A DNA stretch of 64,000 nucleotides from Bacteroides neonati (lineage in GTDB: Bacteria > Bacteroidota > Bacteroidia > Bacteroidales > Bacteroidaceae): the NCBI RefSeq assembly GCF_000499785.1, contig NZ_HG726019.1:692645-756644 (forward strand), read 5' to 3'. The translations under genes were made by a program, and so were the position numbers. Shown piece after piece: positions 10,038 to 19,020 of the stretch (positions within the stretch are counted from its first letter, which is position 1; the number at the start of each line of letters is the position of its first letter). The notes under the pieces were generated by a model. It was given only the letters and a program-made list of their open reading frames with translations, had not been told where the DNA came from and made no database searches.

Positions 10038-12884
10038 TTAAAGAGCTTGCAGAAGGCATTCAACCGGTTGTCCGTGCTGAAGGCGTACAGTAAGTTCGGT
10101 TTGTCCGTCGCCACGAACAACACGTATCTGTTCGTGCGGCGTAGCCAACTTCCAGTTGCCTTTGAGCACGATTGTCTTTTCGATGGGACGGCTCGGTTCT
10201 TTGGTCGTGTACTTCTTTTCGGAGATGTTCAGGTTGGGATCGCAAACGCTCAAACGAATACAATCCTTATCCGGCTGCCGCATCACCAACACTTCGGCGG
10301 GAAGCGATCGAAGCAGTTCATCATCAGGAAGTTGAAAGGATTCGAAAGCAGCATAGGCGGTGATTCGGGTGCTTTGATCGAACACCACATGAGCCGTATC
10401 GTCTTTGCGCAATACGCGATAACCTTGCTCCTCTTCGACTTTCTTCAACTGCGAAGCATCGGGTTGAATCAATACCATGTATTCGTAACCGCTATGTTTG
10501 GGCGATTTTCCGTGGTCTATCCAAGCAGAAGCAAAGACTCCATGGGTTTGTGCACGTGTTTTTTCGTGAAGCGACTGCTGTTCGGCTACCTGCACGCGAA
10601 CATCACCTTCGGCTACGTGGTAGTAATTATCGTAGCCATCGGTCAGCCAATAACGACCGGGCACGGGCTTCTCCCCACCGCGATAAGCACACTGAAAGAG
10701 CGTTGTCTCGGTTGGATACTGCGCATTGCTATTGGTGATGCCCGAACCCAGACAGATCATCCGGTTATCAAAACAGAATATCGACTTACGGGCAACGAAA
10801 TCGGGAGTAAAGTTCTTCAATTCGCGCTCCATCAACTTCATGGCAAAGACTCCGTTCGCTCCATTCAAAGAACTACTGCCGGAGAAGTTTTCTTTGGATT
10901 TGGCCATTGTCGTACCTCGCACCGGACTATCGAGTAGCTCGAAAGGCAAATGAATGGTGGTTGTTCCGGGCAAGCGATTCCAATCCCATCCCTGCTCTAC
11001 AAACCCACTTGCGGCACGCGATACCGGATGACCCTTACCGATAATCTGTACCGATCCGTAACTCTGATAGCGTCCGTAACGGTTATCTTGGGTGTAAATC
11101 TCGGCACCCCACACATCGGTATTGTATCCTTTGAGAGTAACCATCCAGTTGGCACGGCGAAAGATACCTGCCGAACCATAGTTATAGACGAAAAACCCTT
11201 GGGGAGCTTCGGCAGGCCGAATGCCTTGTTCTTTGAAATAAGTCGATTGAGGGGTCTTAGCATCGCCTACTAACCGGAGATAATCGGCAGCTAAACCGTA
11301 ATCGAACAAATGGTTCTTACCCGACAAGTCGCCTGCCAACGCCAGCGAAGCAAAGGCGGCCACATCGTTCTCTTTCATAGAGCCGCCAAAGGGATGACGA
11401 CCACTGATGCCAATGCCCCAATCGTACAGGTTGCAGTAGTTGCGCATGGCCAAAAAGGCCGATTTCAACGCTTGACGCCCGTCAACAGATACTTCATAAT
11501 CGGTACCGCCGGTAAAAGCGATAAACTGACCGACCATCGCCAATACACCAGTGGTATAGGCGGGATAGAAGCCACCGTGATGGAAAGTGGTACCATCGAC
11601 TTTGATGCCTCCAAGGGTGCCCGGCGTATAGTTCAAAGAGGTCGACACCCAGCGAGACAGTCCTTTCAAAGCTCTTTCGCGCTCCCGTTCATCGGGCATC
11701 AACAGAGCCGAAATGGTTTTCGCCATTAACAAGGTATTCCAGGAGTCGAGCAGTTCGTCGCGCCCATACTGATAAGGCTTACGGGTTTCTTGCAAAGCAG
11801 ACCAGAAGTACAATGCCGACAAAATAGCCTCGCGATTGGGACGGGTATAAATGGCCTCGCGCATCAACCAGGCAGTGGTATATATCTTACGTACCTGATA
11901 GCCGTAATGATGATTAGTGCCCATGCCACTACCAAAAGCAAACCCTTGATCGATGGCATAATCGAACACTGTAAAGTAATTCGTCTGCGCCTGAGCCGAA
12001 TGATTATAGGTAGCATCGTAAGCAAAGCCCGAGAGCATGGTTTCCAAATCATTCCACGAGAGTTCGCCTTTCTTACGATCAAGTTCATCGGGAGCAACCA
12101 AAGGAGCACCCGTGAATCCAGACCCCGAACGGGCGATGTGTGCTTCGCGAAATAATTTGTAGGCGGCATCTACTTGTCCTTTAGGGGCTTTCTTCACATC
12201 GACAGCCTCGCTCACGCGCTCTTCAACCAACCGGAGTTGCTGGCGTTGCTTATCGGTAAGCCGCGTTGCCAAGGGTAGATCATAAACATACTGCTCCCAC
12301 TGCCATACCCTGCACCAATGCCACAAATCACGAAAAGAGAGCGCATTGTTGTAGGGTATTTGCTGATCGGGAGTCGTACGCAGATTCATCTCCTTCATCG
12401 GAAACGTGAGGCGGTCGATAAATATTCGTCCTTTCTGCCTTGGAGCAATCAGGCGATAAGCCACGATTTCGTTGGATTGCTTATTGCCTTTCATATATTC
12501 AAAAGAGATCCAACAAGCACGCCAACCGGTAGCCTTAAGTTGGTAAGCGAACCAATAAGAAACCTCTCCGGTTTTATTTAAAAAGGCAATCCGAATAGAG
12601 TCGTTCTGCGACTTCTCATTGTATATCCACAATGTAATGCCATGCGAAGCCTCTTTTTTGGTATCCAGGAGCAACGGCTCCGTAGAGACATCAAGCGTTG
12701 CCCCCGGCAGATAATTCCACTGGAGGCACTGAGTTCCTTCTTTGTAATAAAGAGAAGAGAGCTCCAGTTTACTTCCGCGACTGGTAGTAAAAGTTTCCGG
12801 AATCTGCTCTTCAAAACCGATGAATTGGGCAAAAACGGCAAAAGGCACCAGGAGGCAGAGGCATAGAAAAAAGAGGCGTGTCAT
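10038..12884 (-). CDS. PL8 polysaccharide lyase, chondroitinase ABC type
   Basis: PL8 lyases cut chondroitin/dermatan sulfate or hyaluronan by beta-elimination, leaving unsaturated uronic acid ends. The 948-residue secreted protein (signal peptide ending at VFAQ, residue 20) has a jelly-roll-like domain up to about 165, a helical toroid at about 180-560 and beta-sandwich domains after it. His436 and Tyr443 (FHHGGFYPAYTTG) are 7 apart and Arg496 (SGRHPFGG) follows 60 later. This matches His501, Tyr508 and Arg560 of Proteus vulgaris chondroitinase ABC I, and a Glu in FVEQGWDWNR matches Glu653. It is the last gene of the GH88-sulfatase-PL8 operon, 12 bp after the sulfatase. Exact substrate and endo/exo mode are not determined by sequence. 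Confidence 0.9.
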   Translation of the reverse strand: MTRLFFLCLCLLVPFAVFAQFIGFEEQIPETFTTSRGSKLELSSLYYKEGTQCLQWNYLPGATLDVSTEPLLLDTKKEASHGITLWIYNEKSQNDSIRIAFLNKTGEVSYWFAYQLKATGWRACWISFEYMKGNKQSNEIVAYRLIAPRQKGRIFIDRLTFPMKEMNLRTTPDQQIPYNNALSFRDLWHWCRVWQWEQYVYDLPLATRLTDKQRQQLRLVEERVSEAVDVKKAPKGQVDAAYKLFREAHIARSGSGFTGAPLVAPDELDRKKGELSWNDLETMLSGFAYDATYNHSAQAQTNYFTVFDYAIDQGFAFGSGMGTNHHYGYQVRKIYTTAWLMREAIYTRPNREAILSALYFWSALQETRKPYQYGRDELLDSWNTLLMAKTISALLMPDERERERALKGLSRWVSTSLNYTPGTLGGIKVDGTTFHHGGFYPAYTTGVLAMVGQFIAFTGGTDYEVSVDGRQALKSAFLAMRNYCNLYDWGIGISGRHPFGGSMKENDVAAFASLALAGDLSGKNHLFDYGLAADYLRLVGDAKTPQSTYFKEQGIRPAEAPQGFFVYNYGSAGIFRRANWMVTLKGYNTDVWGAEIYTQDNRYGRYQSYGSVQIIGKGHPVSRAASGFVEQGWDWNRLPGTTTIHLPFELLDSPVRGTTMAKSKENFSGSSSLNGANGVFAMKLMERELKNFTPDFVARKSIFCFDNRMICLGSGITNSNAQYPTETTLFQCAYRGGEKPVPGRYWLTDGYDNYYHVAEGDVRVQVAEQQSLHEKTRAQTHGVFASAWIDHGKSPKHSGYEYMVLIQPDASQLKKVEEEQGYRVLRKDDTAHVVFDQSTRITAYAAFESFQLPDDELLRSLPAEVLVMRQPDKDCIRLSVCDPNLNISEKKYTTKEPSRPIEKTIVLKGNWKLATPHEQIRVVRGDGQTELTVRLQHGQPVECLLQAL

Positions 12885-12896
12885 AGGCTGAATTAT

Positions 12897-14447
12897 TTAA
12901 TAAGGTATATAAGAAGAGAGAATGCGCTCGCCATACCAAGGGTCTCCTGCTTGTTTGAGCAAAATACCTAACTGGTTGCAAAGCTGTTTCACCACTTCGG
13001 GGTGCTCCTGCAACGAAAGGTTGTGCATTTGATATGGGTCTTCAAGGTCATCGAAGAGCAGACTTTTTTTCAACTGTTTTGTCTGTCGGTCGATGTATAG
13101 TGCAAGTGTGTATCGTGTTGTTTTAATACCTCTTGATGAGGGAAAATAAGATTGAACCAATCCGTCAGCGTCTTTCTCCCCATCTACGTTTTGAAGGTAC
13201 AATGTACCTGTGGGGCGAACAATAGTTGCCTTTTCATCGAGAAACAGAGGAGAGAAATCGGTTCCTTGAACCTCAGCAGGAATTAAGGAAGACAAGCCGC
13301 AAAGGCCGAGTAAAGTAGGCATCACGTCGGGAGTAGAGAGCAGAAGATTGTCTACACGGGGGCGAATGCGTTCGGGAAAACGAACCAGAAACGGTACGTT
13401 CATCGACTCGGCATAAGGAGAGTTTTTCGGATCGTCAGTGCGCTGACTGCAAAGCGTTTCACCGTGATCGGACGAAAATACAACGATGGTATTCTTATCC
13501 AGTCCTAACTCTTTCAACGTTGCGAGTATCTGCCCGAAAGCACGGTCTACACCAGTTACGGAGGCAAAATAGTAAGGGGCCGATGCTGCTTTCTTCATCT
13601 TCGGGTCGGCATTGGGGCGAATAAGCAAACTGTCTAGAGGAATATCTTTATACAAATTAAAGTCCTCTTCCATACAGTCATCAAGCGAGCGATAAGGGCT
13701 ATGCGGCGGGTTCATGCTCACCATCATAAAAAACGGCTTACGCGTATCGCGTACATGGTCTTTATTCTTCAAGTAAGACACGACTTTATCTGCCTCGTGA
13801 AGGGGCGACCACTCTTTAGGATCGTGACGCTGCCCGTCGGTATCCCAATAATGGGGATTCTTATGTTCGTCGAACGTGCCGTAGGAGTACCAGTAATGAA
13901 ATCCATGACGCCGTTCGGGCGGGGTATAAGCATCCCAAACGGGACGTTTCTCTTCAACATAATGCCCCGGTCGTGCAGGATCATTGGGAGTGGGGTAATC
14001 GACATGCAGTTTACCAAAGTAGGCACAATCATACCCGGCTTTCTGAAAGACATCGCTGATACATTCGGCATCGGCACGCAACGAACTGATGGGACGATTG
14101 GAGTTACAGTTCAAGGGTACACCGCTTCGATGTGGATACATGCCCGTAAGCAAGATGCCTCGGTGGGGACTACTGAGCGGACAGTTGCTTTGAGCCGATG
14201 TAAGCACCATCGACTCACGGGCAAAGGCATTCAGGTGAGGCGTATGTACAGGGTCGGCCTTGAAGCGCACCTGTTCGCGAAAGCCGTCTTGATTCCAGAA
14301 CTCCAACGCTTGGTTGCGGAACTGATCGGGAAAAACGTAAATGATATTGGGCTGCTGAACATCAGCTTGCTGCACCTGCCGGGTTTTACATCCCGGCAGT
14401 GCCAGTAAACTGAGTCCACCCAGTATGAGACTTACTTGGGTTTTCAT
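12897..14447 (-). CDS. Serine-type S1 sulfatase, likely acting on chondroitin/dermatan oligosaccharides
   Basis: S1 sulfatases remove sulfate esters using a formylglycine made after translation. Here the maturation motif is Ser92-Ser-Pro-His-Arg96 (S-x-P-x-R), so the modified residue is serine and a radical-SAM maturase encoded elsewhere is needed. Asp41 in VFPDQ is a likely calcium ligand, and SSDHGE holds further metal-site residues. The 516-residue protein begins with a lipoprotein-type signal (LALPGC, Cys20). It sits 12 bp downstream of a GH88 gene and 12 bp upstream of a PL8 lyase. By memory of the B. thetaiotaomicron GAG locus, a 4-O-sulfatase acting on unsaturated disaccharides is the best guess, but the position specificity is not visible here. 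Confidence 0.88.
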   Translation of the reverse strand: MKTQVSLILGGLSLLALPGCKTRQVQQADVQQPNIIYVFPDQFRNQALEFWNQDGFREQVRFKADPVHTPHLNAFARESMVLTSAQSNCPLSSPHRGILLTGMYPHRSGVPLNCNSNRPISSLRADAECISDVFQKAGYDCAYFGKLHVDYPTPNDPARPGHYVEEKRPVWDAYTPPERRHGFHYWYSYGTFDEHKNPHYWDTDGQRHDPKEWSPLHEADKVVSYLKNKDHVRDTRKPFFMMVSMNPPHSPYRSLDDCMEEDFNLYKDIPLDSLLIRPNADPKMKKAASAPYYFASVTGVDRAFGQILATLKELGLDKNTIVVFSSDHGETLCSQRTDDPKNSPYAESMNVPFLVRFPERIRPRVDNLLLSTPDVMPTLLGLCGLSSLIPAEVQGTDFSPLFLDEKATIVRPTGTLYLQNVDGEKDADGLVQSYFPSSRGIKTTRYTLALYIDRQTKQLKKSLLFDDLEDPYQMHNLSLQEHPEVVKQLCNQLGILLKQAGDPWYGERILSSYIPY

Positions 14448-14459
14448 GACAAAGGTATA

Positions 14460-15662
14460 TTAGTTTTTTTCGAGATTGCGCTTACGCATCAATGCTTCCA
14501 GGAAGTAGTAATCGGCATAGTTTAAGGGTACGTCGATCTCTGCACCATGAGGAATACTGCCGACAGAATGCATCAGGATAAAGTTTCCGTTCGTACCAAC
14601 TTCGGCACGATAAGCCGGAGAGCCGAGACTCTTCAGAATAGCATCGGCAGTTTGCTTGTAGTTCTTTTCGGGTAGGAATGTACTCATCTCATACAAAGCC
14701 GAAGCAGTACATGCGGCAGATGAAGCGTCGCGTGGTTCGTTCGGAATGTTGGGAGCATCGTAATCCCAGTAAGGCACAAGATCTTCGGGCAGATTTTTAT
14801 GCTTAAAAATAAGATCATAAATCTTCTCTGCCTGATCGAGATACTTCTTATCGTGTGTATAGCGGTAGCAAATGGTATAACCATAAATAGCCCATGCCTG
14901 TCCGCGCGCCCAGATAGACTCATCGGCATATCCCTGAGCTGTCTGCTTGCCACGTACTTCTCCTGTCTCGGGATCGTAATCGATCACATGATAACAACTG
15001 TTATCGGCACGGAAGTGATTCGCCAATGTCGTATCGGCGTGTTTCACGGCAATGTTATAGAATGTAGAGTCTCCGCTCAATGCAGTCGCTTCGAACAAAA
15101 GTTCGAGGTTCATCATATTATCAATGATAACAGGACATTTCCAGCCACGTGTACCTTGCCAACCTTTATCAGCATCCCATGATTGAATAACGCCGGCGTG
15201 GGGGCGAAAGCGGGTAGAGAGCGATTTGGCGGTTTCAATAATTACATCCTTATATTCTTTTTTATCGCCCATACGATAACCATTCAGGTAGCTACATCCA
15301 ATCATAAAGCCAACATCGTGGTGCCATTTAAGATACTTCACCGAATCAAGGGCTTCTGTATACTTTTCGGCCAACGGCAACCATTTTTTATCTCCGGTCA
15401 ACTCATAGGTGAGCCAAATATTGCCCGGGAAAAAGCCAGAGCACCAATCATCGATAGGTACATAGACAATGCTTCCATCTTGACGAATGGTACGAGGATT
15501 CAAAATCTTTCCCGACTCTTCAATCAGATTGGTTTGAAGGGTTTGTTGTGCTACAGCATTATTGATATTGTCCTGAATAAAATCAGTTTCAACCTGTTTC
15601 TGACTGCTGCAACCGGTCAGAACAAGAAAGGAAAGTCCTAATGCACTAAGAATAGTTCTCAT
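14460..15662 (-). CDS. GH88 unsaturated glucuronyl hydrolase, GAG operon
   Basis: GH88 enzymes hydrate the double bond of 4,5-unsaturated uronic acid ends left by lyases, splitting the disaccharide into a keto acid and an amino sugar. The 400-residue chain has a lipoprotein-type signal (LVLTGC, Cys18) and the family's alpha/alpha barrel. Asp116 (HHDVGFM) and Asp181 (IIDNMMNLE) match the two conserved acidic residues of the active site. WARGQAW and a PNIPNEPRDASSAA stretch are typical. It is first in a tight operon with a sulfatase and a PL8 lyase, so its substrate should be unsaturated chondroitin or hyaluronan disaccharide. Confidence 0.93.
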   Translation of the reverse strand: MRTILSALGLSFLVLTGCSSQKQVETDFIQDNINNAVAQQTLQTNLIEESGKILNPRTIRQDGSIVYVPIDDWCSGFFPGNIWLTYELTGDKKWLPLAEKYTEALDSVKYLKWHHDVGFMIGCSYLNGYRMGDKKEYKDVIIETAKSLSTRFRPHAGVIQSWDADKGWQGTRGWKCPVIIDNMMNLELLFEATALSGDSTFYNIAVKHADTTLANHFRADNSCYHVIDYDPETGEVRGKQTAQGYADESIWARGQAWAIYGYTICYRYTHDKKYLDQAEKIYDLIFKHKNLPEDLVPYWDYDAPNIPNEPRDASSAACTASALYEMSTFLPEKNYKQTADAILKSLGSPAYRAEVGTNGNFILMHSVGSIPHGAEIDVPLNYADYYFLEALMRKRNLEKN

Positions 15663-15702
15663 AAATGGGTTCTATATTTAAAATTTCTAAATGTCTATGC
15701 TG

Positions 15703-15710
15703 CAAAAATA
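15703..15710 (-). promoter_or_regulatory. Possible -7 box of the GH88-sulfatase-PL8 operon
   Basis: On the minus strand TATTTTTG fits TAnnTTTG, about 40 bases before the GH88 start. No well-spaced TTTG -33 element is visible, as expected if a regulator is needed. Confidence 0.35.
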
Positions 15711-15765
15711 GATCGAATGAATGAATTTGACCTTCACAAATCATCCAATTAAGCAACATTTATGG

Positions 15766-15773
15766 TACATTTG
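15766..15773 (+). promoter_or_regulatory. -7 box of the thioesterase gene
   Basis: TACATTTG fits TAnnTTTG and lies 25 bases before the GTG start. Confidence 0.5.
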
Positions 15774-15798
15774 TGGAATAAACTCTAATTAAACAGAT

Positions 15799-16206
15799 GT
15801 GAAAGCTGAAGAATTCTTTAAGAACGACCTCTTTGCCGCCAATGCGGGCATTGAACTGATAGAAATACGCGAAGGATATGGTAAAACGCAACTGACCATT
15901 ACTGCCGATCACCTCAATGCCGGCGGACGCACCCAAGGGGGAGCTATCTTTACTTTAGCCGATCTGGCACTGGCAGCTGCGGCTAATTCGCACGGAACAT
16001 TGGCTTTTTCGCTCTCGTCCAACATTACTTTCGTACGCTCCAGTGGCATAGGCGATACATTAACCGCCGAAGCACGAGAACGCTACATGGGAAGAAGCAC
16101 CGGATACTATCAAGTCGATGTAACCAACCAAGAGAATGAACTGATAGCTACATTCGAGTCGAGTGTATTCCGCAAGAAAGAGCAAGTTCCGTTTGCATTA
16201 GAGTAG
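15799..16206 (+). CDS. PaaI-type hotdog-fold thioesterase
   Basis: Small cytosolic acyl-CoA thioesterase-like protein of 135 residues. The motif AGGRTQGGAIFTLADLA at about 41-57 corresponds to the central helix and active-site loop of the hotdog family, where the Asp is usually catalytic. Translation appears to start at GTG: the only ATG nearby overlaps it in another frame and is followed at once by a stop. It is a single gene with its own promoter-like box and converges on the DUF3108 gene with a 3-bp gap. The natural substrate is unknown. Confidence 0.85.
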   Translation: MKAEEFFKNDLFAANAGIELIEIREGYGKTQLTITADHLNAGGRTQGGAIFTLADLALAAAANSHGTLAFSLSSNITFVRSSGIGDTLTAEARERYMGRSTGYYQVDVTNQENELIATFESSVFRKKEQVPFALE

Positions 16207-16209
16207 TCT

Positions 16210-17076
16210 CTATTTGGCTATAATAGAGGTTAAGGGGTGGCGGGCACCTCGTACGCTTTTCAAGAAAGCCTTGGCCGATCCGAAGTTAAGGTATAAGTCG
16301 AGTCGAACGGGAAGATGGTTCATATCATCGGTAATATAAAAGGTGATCACCTCCTTCTCCTTTCCTTTTTTATCTTCGACAAGCGAGAATACCAAGCAAC
16401 GGTAGGTCGTATCGTTCTCTGCAGTAATCTTTTTAACACCCCGATAAATCAACGTTTGCTCCTCGACTTCTTTACCCGTAGCCATAGGAAAATTAATGCG
16501 TTGCCCCACCACATAATCGCTCGGATTGTAGGAGCGTGCCTGTGCCAGAATGCTAAGCATATCGTAAATGCAACGGCTATCGCTTTGCATGGTTTCAACA
16601 ACTTCGCCATCGCGATAGGTACGCTTTTGGTTCACATAACACAAACCATCGCGGTAAGAGAAATGTGCATCATCGACTGTATAACGCTTTCCTTCTTCAG
16701 CTCCCTTCCGAAAGGAAAGTGGTTCCATCTTCTCTCCGATTATACTAGTAAGCGTATCGCGCATCTTAAAAAAGAAGTCTGCTTTTGAGCTACCGATAGC
16801 CAACAGGTTGATGCGATAAGCCGGTTTGGAATGGTAAGTGGTTGCATTGGTCGTCAGGCTTGCCAACCCTGCCTTGACCCAAACAAACTTCCAGTTGAAA
16901 TAGAGATCGTACATAACGTGCTCACCGGACTTGAAAGCGTTATTCTTCGCCTCACACTGTGCTACAGCGGAAACCGTTGGACACATTAAAAAGAAAACAA
17001 GCAGCCAGACGCATACCCGGCAACGATTAGTTTCTTCGGTTTTAATTGTCTCTGTTCTTTTTCTTTTTATCCTCAT
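16210..17076 (-). CDS. DUF3108 exported protein
   Basis: The 288-residue product from the ATG at 17076 has an N-terminal membrane/signal segment (VCVWLLVFFLMCPTVSAVA) and then a beta-rich periplasmic chain. LYFNWKFVWVKAGLA near the start and the ITFYITDDMNHLPVRLDLYL segment fit the DUF3108 family, whose role is unknown. A longer frame would need a TTG start at 17118. The start lies inside the upstream lipoprotein gene (35-bp overlap), so the two are probably translationally coupled. Confidence 0.8.
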   Translation of the reverse strand: MRIKRKRTETIKTEETNRCRVCVWLLVFFLMCPTVSAVAQCEAKNNAFKSGEHVMYDLYFNWKFVWVKAGLASLTTNATTYHSKPAYRINLLAIGSSKADFFFKMRDTLTSIIGEKMEPLSFRKGAEEGKRYTVDDAHFSYRDGLCYVNQKRTYRDGEVVETMQSDSRCIYDMLSILAQARSYNPSDYVVGQRINFPMATGKEVEEQTLIYRGVKKITAENDTTYRCLVFSLVEDKKGKEKEVITFYITDDMNHLPVRLDLYLNFGSAKAFLKSVRGARHPLTSIIAK

Positions 17077-18916
17077 CGGGTTTCTGTTTTTTAAGTTCGT
17101 CCAACTTCTGCTTATCAAGCGGAAGGGTTGTTACATTCCAATCCTGTTCCAAATCCCAGTTAGCTTTCAACTCCAACATTTGCGGATAGTAATAAACCAT
17201 TTCGGGTTGGCTTTTCTCTTCGTAACTACCGGTATCCCACCTACCATTTCTATTTCGATCTTCAATTAAGCGAGCCGTATATTTAGCAGGATTTAGGTAG
17301 TAGAAGTCGGCCTTTCCTTCTATGACAGGTACTTGTCGCAACACTTTATCCTGAGGATCGAGCAATTGTACAAAAGCAGTAGAGTCGACACCTGATACAT
17401 TGAAGAAGATAGAGCCATATTCTTCCTTAGCCCTTACTTTAATAGGTTGCTTTATTTTGTCCGAAAATAACCCATATTGCCCCTTAAAAGCAATCGAATC
17501 AACCTCGAATTCATACTCTTTACCGTGCTCCCAGTCATAATATAAATTATACTTTCGTTCGAGCAGCGAATCCTGTTCAAAAACAAAAGGAATATCTTTC
17601 CATAAAGAGTCAACCTTCTCTCGCAAATGAATTGAAGCTTTATCATACGATTTGACCGGCTCTTCGAAGGTTAATGAAATATAGTCATACACATCCATAC
17701 TTGCCGGTGCATGCGTAGCTACAGTGAGAAATTTAGTCGGTACCGGTTCTTCTTCCTCACCTTTTTTCTTTTTCTTCTGAACAACCTCTTTCTTTTCTTT
17801 CTTGGCTACTAAACGCAACGTATCCGTGCGCGGTACTAATTGATTTAACGTATCTGTATACAAATAGTTCAACTGAACGGCCAGCGTGTCTTGCTTATAG
17901 AGCAGAGAGTCTTTTACCCAGTAGTGAATTGTATCATTATGAAGACTCTTTTCGATGATAAAAGCATTCTTTTCATCGAAATTCAGCCCTTTCAAAGTAG
18001 GTAAGGTATCGGCAGGCGCCGCAAAATAAAGAGTAAACTTTTGAGGAGTCAATCGTTCGTTTTTGATAAGATATTGCGATGAAAGGGCTTCTTTAAAAGA
18101 ACGAAGAATAACATGGTCGGGCAGGTAATGCGTATAACCTCTTTCTACAATGGTATCGATGGTGAGCGAGTCGATCCAGGTAGTATCTTTACGTATACGT
18201 TCTTCAAACCGGGGAATGATCAGCGAGTCATTGAAAGCCAGTGCCTCACTCTTCTGCGAAAAAGTAAAATTCTGATCGGCATCATTCAAACCGAAAATAC
18301 GGTATTTGCCCGGTGCCACTCCACGAATAATAAACTGGCCGCGACTGTCGGTGCGAGCTACACGATCAAAAGGTATTTTCGTAAAGGCAGAATCATTCAA
18401 ATTAGAATGAAGTCCTACGAGCATTCCTTTGACAGGTTCGAGGGTTTCGGCCTCAAGTACCACTCCTGCTACCTCCATGGTATCAATTACACTGCCGGTA
18501 GAGAATTTAAAAGCAAAGTTTCCTAACGGGTTTCCTTCGTTGTTATCAACGATCGCATCCGAGAAATCTATTGTATAAGTCGTATTTGGTTTTAATGAGT
18601 CGAGCAGCTCAATGGTAATCTTCTTTCCACTGGGTTTAATCTCGGGTTGTTGTACCTGCGGAGGAGAGATTACCACCTTCTCGTTAGGCTTTTCAAGCTT
18701 TATGAATTCATCAAATTCTACAACAACACGTTTTTTAGTATTATTCAATGCTCCGGCTGTCGGCGAACTTCCAATAAAGCGAGGTGGGGTTTCATCGATC
18801 GGACCACCGTCGGGACGCCCAATACTGGCACATGAATAGAATGTCGCCACTAACATGGCTACTCCCAACACACTGCGAACAAGTCGCTTCTGATTATAAT
18901 TTCTCCAATGTAACAT
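17042..18916 (-). CDS. Ig-like (Big_5-type) lipoprotein
   Basis: The 624-residue product starts at the ATG at 18916 and carries a lipoprotein signal (FYSCAS). A Big_5-type Ig-like domain follows at about 35-130 (PPRFIGSSPTAGALNNTKK, VVVEFDEFIKL, YTIDFSDAIVDNNEGNPLGN). Next comes a carboxypeptidase-regulatory-like repeat (GQFIIRGVAPGKYRIFGLND), then beta-rich modules and a lysine-rich C-terminus. This architecture is widespread and conserved in Bacteroides, but no function is established that I know of. The DUF3108 gene overlaps its 3' end. An alternative TTG start at 18943 is less likely. Confidence 0.85.
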   Translation of the reverse strand: MLHWRNYNQKRLVRSVLGVAMLVATFYSCASIGRPDGGPIDETPPRFIGSSPTAGALNNTKKRVVVEFDEFIKLEKPNEKVVISPPQVQQPEIKPSGKKITIELLDSLKPNTTYTIDFSDAIVDNNEGNPLGNFAFKFSTGSVIDTMEVAGVVLEAETLEPVKGMLVGLHSNLNDSAFTKIPFDRVARTDSRGQFIIRGVAPGKYRIFGLNDADQNFTFSQKSEALAFNDSLIIPRFEERIRKDTTWIDSLTIDTIVERGYTHYLPDHVILRSFKEALSSQYLIKNERLTPQKFTLYFAAPADTLPTLKGLNFDEKNAFIIEKSLHNDTIHYWVKDSLLYKQDTLAVQLNYLYTDTLNQLVPRTDTLRLVAKKEKKEVVQKKKKKGEEEEPVPTKFLTVATHAPASMDVYDYISLTFEEPVKSYDKASIHLREKVDSLWKDIPFVFEQDSLLERKYNLYYDWEHGKEYEFEVDSIAFKGQYGLFSDKIKQPIKVRAKEEYGSIFFNVSGVDSTAFVQLLDPQDKVLRQVPVIEGKADFYYLNPAKYTARLIEDRNRNGRWDTGSYEEKSQPEMVYYYPQMLELKANWDLEQDWNVTTLPLDKQKLDELKKQKPDEDKKKKNRDN

Positions 18917-19020
18917 GTTGCAAAAATAAAGGTTCTGGATCAATTAATGTCATAGTTTACGCTAATTAATTAAAATAAGTTCATCCCTTTTTACTTTTTA
19001 CCCGTCTAAGGGCTAAAGTT

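Noticed and set aside
10047..10937. Long plus-strand open frame opposite the PL8 gene (about 296 codons)
   Set aside because: It lies wholly antisense to a lyase with confirmed catalytic motifs, lacks recognisable domains and has no promoter box.
13701..14408. Plus-strand open frame of 235 codons inside the minus-strand sulfatase gene
   Set aside because: The opposite strand encodes an intact sulfatase with its motif in place; this frame has no domain features.
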